64,000 nucleotides of DNA from Anaeromyxobacter sp. (GTDB lineage: Bacteria; Myxococcota; Myxococcia; Myxococcales; Anaeromyxobacteraceae), in assembly GCA_025360965.1 (NCBI GenBank), contig JANYBC010000255.1, positions 1-64,000 of the forward strand, given 5' to 3'. Shown piece after piece: positions 31,017 to 39,433 of this stretch (its first letter is position 1; every line of letters starts with the position of its first letter). Position numbers and translations under genes: made by a program. The notes below the pieces were generated by a model. The model was not told the DNA's origin. It saw only the letters and a program-made list of their open reading frames with translations, and made no database searches.

Positions 31017-32606
31017 ATGGCCCCACGGTACGAGCCTGTCGAGAGCTGGGAGCGCCGGCCCGGCGCGGCCACGGCGCCGCTCGGCGGATACCGGCGGCGG
31101 GAGCCGGAGAATACCCTGCTCCACCAGGTGGTGCGGGGGCGGCTGGAGCCTTTCCTGGCCTCGGTCCGGGAGCGGAGCGCCACCGGACGTGGGCTGCCCT
31201 CGCACGTCGAGCGCGACCTGCGGGCCTACCTCGACTGCGGGATCTTGGGTCGGGGCTTCGCGCGAATCCGCTGTCCCGACTGCGGTTTCGAGCGATTGGT
31301 GGCCTTCTCGTGCAAGGCGCGGTCCTGCCCGAGCTGCAACGCCCGGCGCATGGAGGACGCCGCCGAGCACCTCGTCCACGACGTCTTCCCGCGGGTGCCG
31401 GTCAGGCAGTGAGTGCTCTCCTTCCCGCGGAGGCTCCGGTTCCTGGCGGCACGGGATCCGGCCTTCTGCTCGAGGCTGCTCGACCTCTTCACGCGGGCCG
31501 TCTTCGCCTGGCAGCGGCGGCGCGGCCGGCTGGCTGGGGTGGCCGGTCCGCGGACCGGCGGCTGTACCGCGGTCCAGCGATTCGGCTCGGCCATCAACTT
31601 GAACGTCCACTTCCATACGCTGATCCCCGACGGCGTCTTCGACCTGTCGCGGCCTGGTAGGGGGCTCTTCGTCCGGCTGCCGGCGCCGAGTGACCAGGAG
31701 CTGGAGCGGATCCTGACCAGGATCATCCGGAAGGTGGCCCGGGTCGTCTCGGCCGACGAGTCGTTGGCGCGGGCGCTCGACGACGATGACGCCTTCGCCG
31801 AGCTTCAGGCGGCCGAGGTGGACCGGCGGATGCGCTTCCCCGATCCCTTCAAGCACGCCCGCCACTCGGTCGCCCTCGACGGCTACTCGCTCCACGCCGG
31901 GGTGCGGATCCACGAGCACGACCGCGCCGGGCTGGAGCAGCTCTGCCGGTATGCGGTCCGGCCGCCCTTCGCGCTTCACCGGCTCTCCCAGGGGCCGGAC
32001 GGGAAGCTGCTCTACAAGATGAAGCGGGCGCGGAGTGGTGCGCTCTTCCTGCTGCTCACGCCGGACCAGCTGCTGGCCCGCATCGCCACGCTGGTGCCGC
32101 CTCCGCGGACGCACGCGCTCCGGTACCACGGCGTCTTCGCGCCCAACGCGAAGGACAGGTCCAGAGTGGTGCCGGGGGGAGCGGTCGCGCCGCCCACGGC
32201 GACCGGAGGACGCCTGCCGCACGGCGGACAGGATGGTCTCACGGGCCAGCCACCACCCCGGGCGCTTGCCACGGAGGGCCCCCTTGCCGGTTCAGCGGCG
32301 ACAGCCGGCTTCACCCTCGCCGGGCCCAACGATTCGCCTGAGGACGTCGGGAGCGGCCCTCGATACCGGGTGCCCTGGGCCGAGCTGCTGAGGAAGGTCT
32401 TCTCCCTCGACGTGCTGTCGTGCCCCGAATGCGGCGGGCGAATGGAGTTGATGGCATTCATCGCCGAGGCGGGGGTAGCGAAGAAGATCCTCGACCACCT
32501 CGGGGTGGCCTCTACCGGACCGCCACTGCTGAAGGTCGCGGCGCCTGAGGAGCACGCCGACCCCGGCCCTGAATACGGCGGCGAACATCCTTCCTACGAC
32601 GACTGA
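31017..32606 (+). pseudogene. IS91-type putative transposase, interrupted by in-frame TGA at 31410-31412
   Basis: N-part RCPDCGFERLVAFSCKARSCPSCNARRMEDAAEHLVHDVFPRVPVRQ* and C-part VLSFPRRLRFLAARDP...INLNVHFHTLIPDGVF...SCPECGGRMELMAFI in the same frame. Confidence 0.85.
31017..32606 (+). mobile_element. IS91-like insertion sequence (coding part; element ends not defined)
   Basis: See transposase; HUH-type INLNVHFH and cysteine-rich N-terminus. Confidence 0.7.
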
Positions 32607-32793
32607 CTGCTGAAGGCTGGGCCCGGGTGTCGGCCGTGGGCGGAGCCATGCCCCGGGTTCGCCTTTGCCGCCCATCGCGGCACCCTTGCGGAGCGTCCGG
32701 GGCATGTGGCAGCGTCCGGGAGTCGAAGAAACGGGCTTTGAACCAGTAGGTCCTCTGTCACCATAGCGAACGTTATCAGACGCGAACCGTGGG

Positions 32794-32844
32794 TTGGATC
32801 CCCTACCCCCTTGGATCCCCTACCCCCTTGGATCCCCTACCCCC
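32794..32844. repeat. 17-bp tandem repeat, three perfect copies (TTGGATCCCCTACCCCC)
   Basis: 32794-32810, 32811-32827, 32828-32844 read directly. Confidence 0.95.
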
Positions 32845-33001
32845 TCACATTCGTCGCCTACCCGTAGGCTCGCCGCATTCTCGGCGGTCGGCCCGATTGA
32901 ATCTGTGACCGTGTCCGGCCGCCCGCAAAGCCCCGCCGTGACGCATGAGCGGCGCGCCCCTGGTAGCAGGGCTCGGCGCCCGGCCCCGGTTGGCCATCTG
33001 G

Positions 33002-33029
33002 ACAAGTTATACATATGCGTATAACTTGT
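33002..33029. promoter_or_regulatory. 11-bp perfect inverted repeat with 6-bp spacer abutting the ATPase start (candidate operator/promoter)
   Basis: ACAAGTTATAC-atatgc-GTATAACTTGT, right arm ends 5 nt before ATG 33035. Confidence 0.6.
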
Positions 33030-33034
33030 GTTCC

Positions 33035-34513
33035 ATGGCTGATCGCCCTGCCGGCCAGCTCGCCTTCGTCCCGCCAGAGCTCCCCGCCCTCCTGCGTGGG
33101 TTGAACAGCTGGTGGAGTCCACCTCATCAGGTCCGGCCTTCCGTGCCGGCCTTCCGGCGCCGCCAGACACGACTGCTCTCGGAGCGGCTTCGTCAGAAGT
33201 CCCCGCTCATCCAGGTGATTCGAGGCCCTCGCCAGGTCGGCAAGACCACGTCGACGCTCCAGCTCGTGGAAGCGCTCCTCGCCGACGGGGTGAAGCCCAC
33301 GGACGTCCTGGTGCTCCGCTTTGACCTGCAGACGCTGCGGGAGGCGGGCGGGCTGCTCGGCCTCGTCCGATGGTTCGAGGCCAACATCCGCCAGCGAGAA
33401 CTCAACAGCGGCGAGCCCGCCTTCCTCCTCCTCGACGAGGTCCACAAGCTTCCGAGGTGGAACGAGGAGGTGAAGCACCTCGCCGAGACGACCCGTGCCC
33501 GGATGGTGGTGACGGGATCCTCCAGCGTCCTGGTCGCCAAGGGTACGCGAGAGAGCCTGGCCGGCCGGGTCGTGACCACCGAGTTTCCCCCCTTCTCCTT
33601 CCGAGAGGTCGTGGAGGCCTGGCACCCCGAGCTCGCGCCCCCGGTCGCGCCACTCCGCTTCCTCAAGACCTTCGACAGCGAGGCTCGAGCGGCCTTCCTG
33701 GAGCTGCACGCCTTTGGCGAGGCTCACGCCCCCCCGCTCGCCCAGGCCCTCGATCGCTACTACAACCGGGGCGGCTATCCGAGGCTCCACTCGGGCGAGG
33801 TCGAGGAGGATGGTTGGGCCGACTACCTCATCGAGACGGTGTTCGATCGGGTCCTCGGCGTCGACATCCCGGACCTCTTTCCCATCCAGCAGCCTCAGCT
33901 CCTCCGGCACCTCTACCTCTCGGTGGCACGGCGAACCGGCCAGGAGGTGAGCCAGCTCGAGCTCGCCGCGGAGGCCAATGCCGCCGGCCTGCGAACCAAC
34001 CAGCCAACGGTCGGGCGCTACCTCCACTACCTGGCGGATGCCCTCCTCATTCGCGAGTTCCGACGCTTCCCGCTCGCCAAGGCCAAGACGGCCCGTGTCC
34101 CTGTCAAGACCACGCTCACCGACCTCGGGGTGCGCAACGCCATCTTCCGCGGCGCCCCGTCGCTATGGGAGTCGACGCCGGACGTGGTCGGCCCGCTCGT
34201 CGAGACCGTCGTCCAGTCTGTGATCCGGGACGCCGACCTCGCGGTCCACTTCTACCGGGAGCGGCTCAACCCGGCGGACCGTCGTTCGCCGTTCCAGGAA
34301 GTCGACTTCGTGGCCGAGCGAACCGACGGGGCGGTGCTACCAATCGAGGTGAAGTTCCGGCGCCGCATCGACGATGCCGACTTCGCTGCGCTCCGCCGCT
34401 TCATGGAGCAGTTCAAGTGCCGGCGCGGCCTCCTCGTGACCCGGGACATGTCCAAGCTGGACGATGATCGGTTGCTGGTCGTGCCGCTCCGGGACTTCCT
34501 GCTGGCCTACTGA
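33035..34513 (+). CDS. AAA_14/DUF4143 family ATP-binding protein
   Basis: IRGPRQVGKTTSTLQLVE Walker A, FLLLDEVHKL Walker B, C-terminal EVDFVAERTDGAVLPIEVKFRR. Confidence 0.88.
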   Translation: MADRPAGQLAFVPPELPALLRGLNSWWSPPHQVRPSVPAFRRRQTRLLSERLRQKSPLIQVIRGPRQVGKTTSTLQLVEALLADGVKPTDVLVLRFDLQTLREAGGLLGLVRWFEANIRQRELNSGEPAFLLLDEVHKLPRWNEEVKHLAETTRARMVVTGSSSVLVAKGTRESLAGRVVTTEFPPFSFREVVEAWHPELAPPVAPLRFLKTFDSEARAAFLELHAFGEAHAPPLAQALDRYYNRGGYPRLHSGEVEEDGWADYLIETVFDRVLGVDIPDLFPIQQPQLLRHLYLSVARRTGQEVSQLELAAEANAAGLRTNQPTVGRYLHYLADALLIREFRRFPLAKAKTARVPVKTTLTDLGVRNAIFRGAPSLWESTPDVVGPLVETVVQSVIRDADLAVHFYRERLNPADRRSPFQEVDFVAERTDGAVLPIEVKFRRRIDDADFAALRRFMEQFKCRRGLLVTRDMSKLDDDRLLVVPLRDFLLAY

Positions 34514-34633
34514 CACACCTGCCGCTGAATGACGAAGGCATGAACGCGGAGGTCGACAACGCACGTCGCCAGCGCGGTCCCGCCACCATTGTGGGTGAAG
34601 CGCCCTTCCCTGACTGACCTTCCCTGACCGAGA

Positions 34634-34731
34634 GGTCCGCCCCGCGGACCATGGTCCGTTGTTCGGCCGGGTTCCGGGCTGCGTGCTGAGACCGCTGCGA
34701 GTTTACGCTGAATCCGTTTTGGGCGCCCAAA
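34634..34731. repeat. Cluster of perfect palindromes/inverted repeats in intergenic DNA
   Basis: GGTCCGC-CCC-GCGGACC (34634-34650), CGGACCATGGTCCG (34645-34658), TTTGGGCGCCCAAA (34718-34731). Confidence 0.7.
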
Positions 34732-34774
34732 CCGCAAGAGCGGGGCCACGCACGGGGCGTCCCGGTTGCTATCA

Positions 34775-34816
34775 AGTTTTGCGCTGGCGCCACCAGAAGC
34801 CGGCGCCAGCACGATT
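34775..34816. repeat. Second copy of the 11.77-kb intergenic repeat, running into the stop of the MerR gene
   Basis: agttttgcgctggcgccaccagaagccggcgccagcacgatt. Confidence 0.65.
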
Positions 34817-35714
34817 AAGCCGCCAGCGCCAGCAGGGCCCGCTCGAAGCCGTCGAAGTCCTCGAAGACCAGCGCGCCGGCCGCTTCCAGCAGTGGCCGCG
34901 CCGCCATGGCCCCGACCCCGCCCACCCAGCAGGCGGTCCCGGCCGGCAGCGCGCGAGCCAGCTCGGCCACCGACTGGGGCACGCCCTCACGCGCGTCGGC
35001 CCCGGTCATGGAGAGCACCACGGCACGGGGGTGGAGCCTCCTGGCGGCCGCCACCAGCTCCCGGGTCGGAAGCCCGGGGCCGAAGTAGAACGGCGCGGTC
35101 CCGGCTCCGGTCGCCAGCAGCGCCGCCACCAGCGCACCCAGCTCGTGGGCGTCGCCCTCGGGCGTGGCGATCAGGACCCTCGGCGCACCCGGTGGCGGCT
35201 CGCGCAGGCGGGCCAGCGCGCCGACCAGGCTGCGGATCTCGGCGGTCACCAGGTGCTCCTGCCCGATGGTCAACTTGCCGTCGTGCCAGGCCTCGCCGAC
35301 CAGGCGCATGAGCGGCAGGGCCACGTCGAGGGCCAGCTGCCGCGGCGTCAGCACCACCGCCAGGCGGGTCAGCTCCCGCCGGAGCGAGTCGAGGTCGAAG
35401 CGCACCACCGCGGCGAGCAGCTCTCCGATGGCCACCGGCGTCGAGAGCGGCACGGCCGGCTGTGCGGCCGGCGGCCGGCCGACCAGAGAGCGCAGGTCCT
35501 CGACCGAGAGTGGCGCGACCCGGCCGATGGCGTGGCCACGCTCCACCGCCCGGCGCAGCAGGGAGAGCCGCTCCACGTCGGCCTCGGAGTAGACCCGGCC
35601 GCGCTCGTCCCGCGCAGGAACGACCACGCCGTAGCGCCGCTCCCAGGCTCGCAGGGTGTCGACCGAGATGCCGGTCAGCTTGGCGACGGCGCGGATGGGA
35701 TAGGTGAGCGGCAT
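34815..35714 (-). CDS. MerR-family regulator with B12-binding domain (CarH/LitR-like)
   Basis: MerR HTH YPIRAVAKLTGISVDTLRAWERRYGVVVPARDERGRVYSEADVERL; W-HDGKLTIGQ-EH; DAHELG. Confidence 0.88.
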   Translation of the reverse strand: MPLTYPIRAVAKLTGISVDTLRAWERRYGVVVPARDERGRVYSEADVERLSLLRRAVERGHAIGRVAPLSVEDLRSLVGRPPAAQPAVPLSTPVAIGELLAAVVRFDLDSLRRELTRLAVVLTPRQLALDVALPLMRLVGEAWHDGKLTIGQEHLVTAEIRSLVGALARLREPPPGAPRVLIATPEGDAHELGALVAALLATGAGTAPFYFGPGLPTRELVAAARRLHPRAVVLSMTGADAREGVPQSVAELARALPAGTACWVGGVGAMAARPLLEAAGALVFEDFDGFERALLALAA

Positions 35715-35802
35715 CGGGGTGCTCCGGCTGTCCAGGTAACGTCCGGCAGTTGACCCTAATATGTCCGCCCTGCGTACATGATGCAACCCTGTTTGGTCCC
35801 TC

Positions 35803-36981
35803 CTACAGGATTGGTACCGGCACCAGGTCCCCGGCGTCGGGCATCACGATCACCCGCCCCTGCCCGCCGAGGAGCCTGGCCGCCTCGCTCACCGCCGCCT
35901 CGAGCGACGGCGCATGGCGGGCGTAGGTCTGCTTCACCGTCGCCTCGTCCATCCCCGACACCAGCAGGAGCGTGTATCGCTCCGGAAGGAAGCGGCGGAC
36001 GCCGAGCGCGAAGATCGCCTCGTTGACGGTCTTGAGCGGCCCGGTCCCGCCCGGGCACTCGGCCGCGACGATCACCACCCCGCCATCCTGCAGCAGCAGC
36101 CCGGCCGGCGGCAGCAGCTTGGAGGCCTGGTAGAGGCTCCCCGAGATCGGCAGCGGCGCCGAGACCACCACCATGGGAGCCGGCGCCGCCCGCACCTCCA
36201 CCCAGCGCCGCAGCTGCCGCACCCCCTCGCGGTGGGCCAGCACGATGTCACCAGCCACCGCGCCGGTGATGACGCCTCCGGCCTCGACCACGTTGAGCAT
36301 GAAGGTGTCGCGCCCCAGCCTCCGCGCCGCCTCCTCGAGGTCCTCCCGGCAGGGGTTGAGGTCGGCCCGCCCCAGCGTGCTCCCCGGGTCGGTCTTGAGC
36401 AGGTGGTTCTGCCGGATGTCGGCCTCGGCGCCGAGCCCAGGGAAGATCCCCTTGGTGCCGCCGCCATACCCGGCGAAGTAGTGCGGCTTGATCCGGCCGG
36501 TGGTGACGATCAGGTCGGCCTCGACCAGGCAGCGGTTGACGCGCAGGCGGGTCCCTCGCGAGGTCCGCCCCACCTCGACCAGCTGCGACTCGTCGCGCGA
36601 GTCGTGGTTCACGAGCCGGTGGCGCCGCAGCACTTCGGCCGGCAGCCCCAGCCCCTCCACCGGGCCGGGCTGGTGGGTGCCGTTGGCCACCGCCAGCGTG
36701 AGCTGCGCATCGGGGACGGCCGAGAGCTCGGCGCGCACCGCCGCGTAGAGCTCGGCGCGCGGCTCTTCGCGGGAGGCGTCGGAGACGATCACCACCACCC
36801 GGGTCCTGGAGGTCGCCACCTGGCGCAGCGGCAGGCTGCCGAAGGGGTGGGCCAGCGCCGCCGAGAGCGCGGCGCGCAGGTCGGCGACCGGCGGCGGGGC
36901 CGGCGGCGCCAGCACCTCGGCCTCCAGCCCCTGCGGCAGGGTGAGCGGGAGCGGCCGCGTGCCGTAGGCGAGCTCGATCAC
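35803..36981 (-). CDS. LarA-family nickel-dependent lactate racemase-like protein
   Basis: ANGTHQPG, KPHYFAGYGGGTKGIFPGLGAEADIRQNH. Confidence 0.88.
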   Translation of the reverse strand: MIELAYGTRPLPLTLPQGLEAEVLAPPAPPPVADLRAALSAALAHPFGSLPLRQVATSRTRVVVIVSDASREEPRAELYAAVRAELSAVPDAQLTLAVANGTHQPGPVEGLGLPAEVLRRHRLVNHDSRDESQLVEVGRTSRGTRLRVNRCLVEADLIVTTGRIKPHYFAGYGGGTKGIFPGLGAEADIRQNHLLKTDPGSTLGRADLNPCREDLEEAARRLGRDTFMLNVVEAGGVITGAVAGDIVLAHREGVRQLRRWVEVRAAPAPMVVVSAPLPISGSLYQASKLLPPAGLLLQDGGVVIVAAECPGGTGPLKTVNEAIFALGVRRFLPERYTLLLVSGMDEATVKQTYARHAPSLEAAVSEAARLLGGQGRVIVMPDAGDLVPVPIL

Positions 36982-37736
36982 CCGACCTCCGGCAGCTCCA
37001 CGGGCGCGGGTGCCATCGCCTCGGGCGGCAGCGTGGCCACGAAGGCGGCGCGCACCCGGTCGCGCAGCGTGCCGGCGTCGGCCTGGGTCATGCCGTCGGT
37101 CGAGATGGGCGGGAGCAGGTGGGCCACCGCGTCGCAGGGCCCCACCGTGGCCCCGCCCTTCCTGAAGCCAGCGGCTGTACCCGAGATCACCACTGGCAGC
37201 ACCGCCACCCCGGCGTCGATGGCCAGCCGGAAGGCCCCCTTCTTGAACGGCAAGAGCCTGGCGTCCCGGGAGCGGGTCCCCTCAGGGAAGATCATCACGT
37301 TCATGCCGCGCCTCAGGTAGGCCCTGGCCCTGGCGACCGCCTCGCCGCCGCTCTCGGGGTCGCCGCGCTTCACGGCCATGTCGCCGGTGAGGCGCAGCAT
37401 CAGGCCGATCCAGGGGACCTTGAAGAGCTCCTCCTTGATGACCCACTTCATCTCGCGCGGCAGGCGGCAGAGCAGCACGATGTCGAGCAGCGACTGGTGG
37501 TTGGCCACCACCACGAACGGTCCACCCTCGGGGGGCCACGTCCCCTCCAGCCGGAAGCTCCAGGGCCGGTAGGTCTTCCCGAGCAGGAAGCCGATGAAGC
37601 GCAGGAACTTCCCCGGCATCACCAGGTTGCGGTCGAACGGCCGCGTCACCACCCAGAGCAGCAGCTGGATGGGCAGGCCGAGCAGGAGGATGACGGCCGC
37701 GGCGGCCCAGCCGAGGTACTCGATGAGCTTGTTCAC
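36978..37736 (-). CDS. 1-acyl-sn-glycerol-3-phosphate acyltransferase (PlsC family)
   Basis: VVANHQSLLDIVLL (HX4D-like NHQSxxD), FPEGTRSRDARLLPFKKGAF. Confidence 0.9.
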   Translation of the reverse strand: MNKLIEYLGWAAAAVILLLGLPIQLLLWVVTRPFDRNLVMPGKFLRFIGFLLGKTYRPWSFRLEGTWPPEGGPFVVVANHQSLLDIVLLCRLPREMKWVIKEELFKVPWIGLMLRLTGDMAVKRGDPESGGEAVARARAYLRRGMNVMIFPEGTRSRDARLLPFKKGAFRLAIDAGVAVLPVVISGTAAGFRKGGATVGPCDAVAHLLPPISTDGMTQADAGTLRDRVRAAFVATLPPEAMAPAPVELPEVG

Positions 37737-37745
37737 GGGCCCAAC

Positions 37746-39161
37746 TTACAGCGGCGGGCGAAGCAGGTGGTAGTCGCTGCGCTGCTGCAGCCAGGCGCCG
37801 GTCGAGAGCAGCCGCGCCTCGGCGAGCGGCGGCCCGACCAGCTGCGCCGAGACCGGCAGCCCATCGACGAACCCCATGGGCAGCGCCAGCGCCGGCAGGC
37901 CGCAGACGTTCCCGGCGGCCCCGAGCGGATCAGGGAAGTCGAACGCGGCGTCGAAGTTCTCCTCCACCAGCGGCGGCGCCACCGGCAGGTTGGGCGCCAG
38001 CACCAGGTCGTGGCGCTCGAAGAAGGCGGCCATGGCGCGGGTGGCCTCGCCGCGCACCCGCATGGCGCGGACGTAGTCAGTCGAGGTGGCGCGCGGCAGG
38101 TAGTCCTCCGGCCTGCGCGTCCGGTGGGAGGCGTCGGCCAGCTCGCGGGTGCGGCCGCTGCGGATCATCTCCTCGAAGACGCTGGCCGCCTCGGCCTCGA
38201 GGAAGAGCTGCGCCAGCGGCTCCCAGGGCAGGGCCGGGAGCGTGGCCGGCTCCAGCAGCGCCCCGCCCTCCCGCAGCAGACCCTTGAGCCGCTCGAAGGC
38301 CGCCACCGTCCCGGCCGAGAGCAGCGCGGCCGGCACGCCGTCGAAGCCGAGCACCGCCACCCGCAGGCCGGGGGTCAGCTCGGGCCGGACCCGCGGCAGG
38401 GCGGGCGGGGCCTGGATCGAGGAGGGATCGCGCGGGTCCTCGCCGGCCAGCGCCGAGAGCACCAGCGCGCAGTCGACGGCGCTGCGCGCCATGGGGCCGA
38501 GCTTGTCGAGCGTGAAGGAGAGCGGCATGGCGCCGAAGCGAGAGAGCACGCCGTAGGTGGGGCGCAGGCCGGTGACGCCGCAGAATGCGGCCGGGCAGGT
38601 GATCGAGCCCCAGGTCTCCGAGCCGATGGCGAACGGCACCAGTCCGGCGGCCACCGCCGAAGCCGAGCCGGAGGAGGACCCACCGGCCCAGCGGGTCAGG
38701 TCCCACGGCGTCCGGCACGGGCCGATCAGGGAGGCCTGGCCGGTGTGGTAGCCGAGGCCACCGGCCAGCTCGATCATCGAGAGCTTGGCGCAGAGCACGG
38801 CGCCGGCGGCGTCGAGCCGGGTCACCACGGTGGCGTCCTCGGCCGGGACACGGCCGGCGAATGGGCGCGCCCCCCAGGTGGTCGGGATCCCCCTGGTGTC
38901 GACCAGGTCCTTGAGGCCGTAAGGGATGCCATGCAGCGGTCCCCGCCAGGCGCCACGGGCCAGCTCGGCCTCGGCGGCCCGCGCCTGCTCCAGCGCCCGG
39001 TCGGCCGTGAGGGTGATGACGGCGCCGAGTCGCGGCCCGAGCCGCTGCAGCCTCGCCAGGAAGCTCTCGGTGAGCGCCACCGGCGAGAGCTGCCTGGTCC
39101 GCAGCTGCTCGGAGAGCGCGGCCACCCCGGAGAAGAGGACGTCGTCGGGGAGGAGGCTCAT
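37746..39161 (-). CDS. Amidase (amidase signature family)
   Basis: GIPYGLKDLVDTRGIPTTWGA, RWAGGSSSGSASAVAAGLVPFAIGSETWGSI; start trimmed to 39161. Confidence 0.92.
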   Translation of the reverse strand: MSLLPDDVLFSGVAALSEQLRTRQLSPVALTESFLARLQRLGPRLGAVITLTADRALEQARAAEAELARGAWRGPLHGIPYGLKDLVDTRGIPTTWGARPFAGRVPAEDATVVTRLDAAGAVLCAKLSMIELAGGLGYHTGQASLIGPCRTPWDLTRWAGGSSSGSASAVAAGLVPFAIGSETWGSITCPAAFCGVTGLRPTYGVLSRFGAMPLSFTLDKLGPMARSAVDCALVLSALAGEDPRDPSSIQAPPALPRVRPELTPGLRVAVLGFDGVPAALLSAGTVAAFERLKGLLREGGALLEPATLPALPWEPLAQLFLEAEAASVFEEMIRSGRTRELADASHRTRRPEDYLPRATSTDYVRAMRVRGEATRAMAAFFERHDLVLAPNLPVAPPLVEENFDAAFDFPDPLGAAGNVCGLPALALPMGFVDGLPVSAQLVGPPLAEARLLSTGAWLQQRSDYHLLRPPL

Positions 39162-39400
39162 CCGCACCGCCCGCGGCCGCCGACGGCCCTGAAGATCATG
39201 GCCGGCTCGACCGAGGTGGCGAGCGGCACGGCGCGCAGGGCCTCGAGCGGCTCGAGCGCGGCGGCCGCGGACGACGGGCCGGCCGCGGGCTCTCGGGCCG
39301 GGCCGACGCCGACGGTGGCGCAGCCGGCGGCCAGCGGGGCGAGGGCGGCGAGCTGGAGGAACCGGCGGCGAGAGGCGGTGGGTGAGCTGGGATCGGACAT
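39158..39400 (-). CDS. Small TAT-signal/lipobox exported protein, overlapping amidase start by 4 bp
   Basis: SRRRFLQLAALAPLAAGC. Confidence 0.65.
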   Translation of the reverse strand: MSDPSSPTASRRRFLQLAALAPLAAGCATVGVGPAREPAAGPSSAAAALEPLEALRAVPLATSVEPAMIFRAVGGRGRCG

Positions 39401-39433
39401 GGCCGGAGCCTAACGCGGGGCCGCGGGGGCCCG

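Noticed and set aside
31410-31412. TGA as selenocysteine or programmed recoding in the transposase
   Set aside because: No known selenoprotein in this family and no SECIS-like hairpin evident; a TGG->TGA mutation is simpler
32794-32844. CRISPR array
   Set aside because: Contiguous 17-bp tandem copies with no spacers; no cas genes in the window
32794-33024. 76-aa ORF across the 17-bp repeats
   Set aside because: Low-complexity Pro/Ser translation of repeat DNA; overlaps the palindrome region; no coding signature
24432-36981. hyp operon and larA as one nickel-enzyme gene cluster
   Set aside because: Separated by a broken IS element, a DUF4143 ATPase and opposite strand; no lar cofactor genes present
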